Shown piece after piece: positions 18,903-21,620 of a stretch of DNA of 21,620 bases (positions are counted from its first letter, which is position 1; the number at the start of each line of letters is the position of its first letter). The position numbers and the translations under genes were made by a program. The stretch spans positions 1 through 21,620 of the forward strand of contig JAHNZQ020000004.1 of assembly GCA_019155205.2 (NCBI GenBank), read 5' to 3'. This stretch comes from Gracilaria vermiculophylla. Taxonomy: Eukaryota; Rhodophyta; Florideophyceae; Gracilariales; Gracilariaceae. The notes under the pieces were generated by a model. The model made no database searches, was not told the DNA's origin, and was given only the letters and a program-made list of their open reading frames with translations.

Positions 18903-20357
18903 TCAAAGAACAAGTTCTTTTTTGGCTTTTGAAACAAGCGTAGAGGGATTCTGTTTGCAGCGCAGTAGTTTGAGAACTAAAACTGGAACGTCCTTGTACA
19001 TTTGTGCGATTGGTTCGAAAGTGTCTTCTGAACTCTTGAGTCCTTTCCACCGAACATGAATAAAAAGACCATTGGGCTTTTCCACGAGCTTCAGCAGTCG
19101 TGAAACTTGCATTCCAGTTTCGGACGACAAAACGTGGGACATGATAGCTTCTTTGTCCAAAGAAGAGTCATGATAGAACTTCAGCTGCGTGCAGTGAACT
19201 TCATCTAATGCGCCATTCCTGAGATCTTCGACCTGATATATGTAGTCAGAGATTGCCTGTACTATGCGGCGAGGTCCACGCCAGCGAAAAGCCAATTTCT
19301 CTCCTGCAGCAAATTCCTCTCTTGCTACAAGCACAAAATCACCTTTCTCAAATTGCGGTAAGGTTCCTTTTGAAGCACGAGATCTTGATGCAGCCCTGTT
19401 GCGCTGTAGCGCATCGTGCACGAGAGGGTGCAATTCTTCAAGCAACGTTTGCAACTTTGAAATGTTGATGGTCCGTTCGATCTGCGCTTCTGTGGCAGAG
19501 ATGGTTTTGAATGTGGAAGTGCGTAGAAATGTCACGATTGGAGGGCTAGGGTCTATTCCAAGAAAGGCCGTAACGGGTGCTATGTTGTTTCGATGCGGAG
19601 ATGACGCGCTGTTCAGTACACTTTGTAGTATTGGCAGGAGGTCTGGCCACTCTTGGAAGTGCATTTGGAATTCGGAGGTCAAGGCATGGCGGGTTCGGAC
19701 ATCTTCTTTTCCGAGACGTTCTATGGCTCCGTTACTCCATGGGGTGTATGGTAGTGTAAAGTGATGCGGGACGCCCAACGACTTGGAAACTATTCTGACC
19801 GTTTCGTTCCTGAAATGCGTTGGTCCGTCGGACATAAGTCTATTAGGTACGTTAAAGGCGGCACACCAGTCAATGATTGCCAGTGCCGCATTGTCTGCTG
19901 TTTTGCCTGATGTAGCAAAGAACCATTTGTAATCAGAATGGTCGTCGCGGAGCATGAGGATGTACTTGTGTCCGGCTTTGCTTGGACCGATTTTGATGTA
20001 ATCAAATTGGAGAAGATCGTCAGCTGTTGTGCCATGTAAAGCTGGTCCGAATGGGCGAGGAATCTTTTCACCACCAGTTGTAGATAAACAGTGAATGCAG
20101 GACTTCACAAATGTGTGCACATCTTGTCGCAGCGTTTTCCAATCAAAATGGTGAAGGAGAGCCTTCCGGGCGGCCTCTTTCCCTCTATGTCCGGCTGGAC
20201 CGGTGTGTGCGATGATGCAAAGGCAGAGTTGAAGGTCTTCAGCCTCTTCCGGCATCCATGTAGCGTTGCTGGGTGTTTTCCAGAGTCCATCGCAGAGGGT
20301 GAGGTTTGCGGGTCGAGTCGCACTGTGCGTTTGCTGTAGTTGCGCTATCTCGTTGGT
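18903..20357 (-). CDS. Element C integrase with chromodomain, intact frame
   Basis: From ATG 20253-20255 there are 450 open codons, and the frame is open 34 codons further upstream to the stop at 20358. HHCC zinc domain: His17, His23, Cys53, Cys56. Catalytic core: Asp85 (QFDYIKI), Asp143 (MSDGPTHF) and Glu179 (SNGAIE), with 35 residues between the last two, the DD35E spacing. The C-terminal domain has EKGDFVLVAREE and FRWRGPRRIVQAI. A chromodomain lies at about 383-432 (VRWKGL, SEDTFEP), with Phe where Trp is commoner. All catalytic and zinc ligands are present. In the living element this would be the end of a Gag-Pol polyprotein released by protease; here it is separated from RNase H by one stop. 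It would act in the nucleus, with the chromodomain steering insertion to marked chromatin. Confidence 0.9.
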   Translation of the reverse strand, partial: TNEIAQLQQTHSATRPANLTLCDGLWKTPSNATWMPEEAEDLQLCLCIIAHTGPAGHRGKEAARKALLHHFDWKTLRQDVHTFVKSCIHCLSTTGGEKIPRPFGPALHGTTADDLLQFDYIKIGPSKAGHKYILMLRDDHSDYKWFFATSGKTADNAALAIIDWCAAFNVPNRLMSDGPTHFRNETVRIVSKSLGVPHHFTLPYTPWSNGAIERLGKEDVRTRHALTSEFQMHFQEWPDLLPILQSVLNSASSPHRNNIAPVTAFLGIDPSPPIVTFLRTSTFKTISATEAQIERTINISKLQTLLEELHPLVHDALQRNRAASRSRASKGTLPQFEKGDFVLVAREEFAAGEKLAFRWRGPRRIVQAISDYIYQVEDLRNGALDEVHCTQLKFYHDSSLDKEAIMSHVLSSETGMQVSRLLKLVEKPNGLFIHVRWKGLKSSEDTFEPIAQMYKDVPVLVLKLLRCKQNPSTLVSKAKKELVL

Positions 20358-21620
20358 TTACGGCCAGCAAAATTTTTCATTGTGCGAGGTTGGAAGTGGT
20401 GGGATCATGACAAGTCGACGGACGGTTTTTGGCGCTGACCAGCGGGTGAGCATGTCCGCCCATACATTGTCGAATCCATTGATGTGAAAGCACGTATACG
20501 AGTACGCACTGAGTCGCACCGCCCATCGTAAGACTTTGCGCGTCGACGATTGGCTTGGATCCGGAACGAGGGACAGTGGATCGAAGAGGAATATCAGGTT
20601 GTTATGGTCTGTGAAGAGGTCAAAGCCTGCAGCGGTTGCAGCCAACCCGTGCATGCGGTCCACAGTAGCCATAATTGCAAACGCTTCCTTCTCCAGTGTC
20701 GACCATCCAAGCTGCGTTGAGTTAAAACGACCGGAGCAGAATGAAAGTGGGCTGTGACGCTGAAGTTTGTGCGGTTTTGAAAGATCTTCGTAAGGTACTT
20801 GGGTGACTATCCCAGACCAATTGGTCTCTGATGCATCAGTGTAGATGCAAAGTCGTAGTTGGTCATCACGGTGTGCAAGCGTGACGAGTCGGGATAGGGC
20901 TTCCTTGCAGTTATGGAAAGCGTTGAGTTCTGTTTCCCTCCATCCTAAAGTTTCGAGTTGAACGGCATCGACAGCGCGTTTGGTTCTTTTCCCTACCCAC
21001 TCGTAGACTCTCTCCATAAAATCGTGCAACGGAGAGATCAAATTGGCAAAATTAGGGATTCCAATCTTGACCCATTGCATGGCGCATACAAACTGCTGTA
21101 AGTGAGCTCCATTTGTTGGTGGTTCCATGTGAAGGAGGCCATCACGTTGGCGAGGGTCATGTCTTACGCCGTTGGCAGAGATGATACGACCGCACCAGCG
21201 GATGGATGTTGCAAAGAGGATGCATTTTCCGGGATGCAGCCGAATAGAGTGCTGTACGCAAGTGCGGAAGAGCAATTGTATGGCCTCTAGCAAACCTTTG
21301 ATTGTTGCATTGTGAAGAAGAATATCGTCGAGCTAATACAGCAGCTGCGTTGTCGCGTTCGTAGTGCCGTGCAGCACCCTGGTTGGGGAGAAAACCCCAT
21401 CCGGAGTGATGAATGATTGTAACACCTGGGAATCCTTGTGGAGCGGAAGTTGCCAGTACCCATGCGAAAGGTCAAATGTTGCAAAGAATTGGGACCCTAC
21501 CAGTTTAAGGAGCTCCTGTTCGATATTTGGCATTGGATACTGGTGCTTAATGGTGTATCTGTTGATAAGACGTAAGTCCGCGGTGAAACGGAAACGAGCC
21601 GGTCCAGGTTTAGGAACGAT
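20358..21620 (-). pseudogene. Element C reverse transcriptase and RNase H, partial
   Basis: The segment enters from the right edge as IVPKPGPARFRFTADLRLIN, then FFATFDLSHGYWQLPLHKDS with GYWQ intact. It continues through GVFSPTRVLHGTTNA to the catalytic box, which reads Leu-Leu-Tyr-stop-Leu-Asp-Asp. The stop is TAG at 21333-21335, where Trp is usual. RNase H keeps all four acids: YTDASETNWSG, STLEKEAFAIM, LFTDHNNLIFLF and FDNVWADMLTRW. The segment ends KFCWP and a TAA (20358-20360), after which TNEIAQLQQ leads into the integrase in the same frame. Two nonsense changes are therefore the only visible lesions in this part. Confidence 0.9.

Larger units (their letters stand above)
18693..21620 (-). 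mobile_element. Element C: well-preserved Ty3/gypsy chromovirus, partial
   Basis: A single minus frame from the right window edge to the stop at 18903-18905 carries RT, RNase H, integrase and chromodomain, with only two internal stops (21333-21335 and 20358-20360). Gag, protease and the 5' LTR lie beyond the window. Domain order and the chromodomain type resemble element B more than A, so B and C probably belong to related lineages. This is the youngest-looking element here. Confidence 0.9.

Noticed and set aside
19253..19764. Plus-strand open frames up to 166 codons
   Set aside because: They are antisense shadows of the intact element C integrase.
1..21620. tRNA, rRNA, riboswitch or CRISPR features
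   Set aside because: No cloverleaf, conserved rRNA core or regularly spaced repeats were seen on either strand.

Overview
The window reads as eukaryotic, repeat-dense DNA. It holds no recognisable single-copy host gene, no rRNA or tRNA and no CRISPR array. It is packed with remains of four Ty3/gypsy LTR retrotransposons, all on the minus strand, plus two plus-strand fragments. The Gag and Pol pieces, the chromodomains and an Inr-like site in an LTR resemble those of oomycetes (Phytophthora and downy mildews). That assignment is inference from family resemblance, not a database result.

Layout, left to right. 1-408: no gene seen. 409-1865, plus strand: a broken protein-coding region that I do not recognise (folded N-terminal part, Pro/Ala-rich linker, charged helical tail). 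1932-8353, minus strand: element A, a degenerate chromovirus with gag, protease, RT, RNase H, integrase and chromodomain, preceded by a probable 5' LTR/leader at 8354-8860. 8861-10368, plus strand: remnant of a MULE-type transposase ending in a SWIM-like zinc finger, followed by AT-rich sequence without a clear gene. 11020-15972, minus strand: element B, a complete LTR-to-LTR insertion with a perfect 5-bp target duplication (GTGCC). 15973-18828, minus strand: element D (RT, RNase H, integrase), whose 3' end continues on the far side of B, so B is nested in D. 18893-21620, minus strand: element C, the best-preserved pol, running off the right edge, with the start of its 3' LTR at 18892.

All four elements are inactive as they stand, but to different degrees. 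C has only two in-frame stops in 2.7 kb and an intact DD35E integrase with a chromodomain. B has one Pol frameshift, several stops and a deleted integrase core. A and D carry many stops and catalytic substitutions. The most interesting signal is in B. The 13 bases right after its 5' LTR do not look like a tRNA primer site. Instead they can pair over 11 bases with a segment of the LTR itself that starts one base after an oomycete Inr-like CCATTTG. That is the arrangement used for self-primed reverse transcription in the yeast element Tf1. A second pattern is that three of the four RTs carry stop codons in the same Gly-Tyr-Trp-Gln motif.
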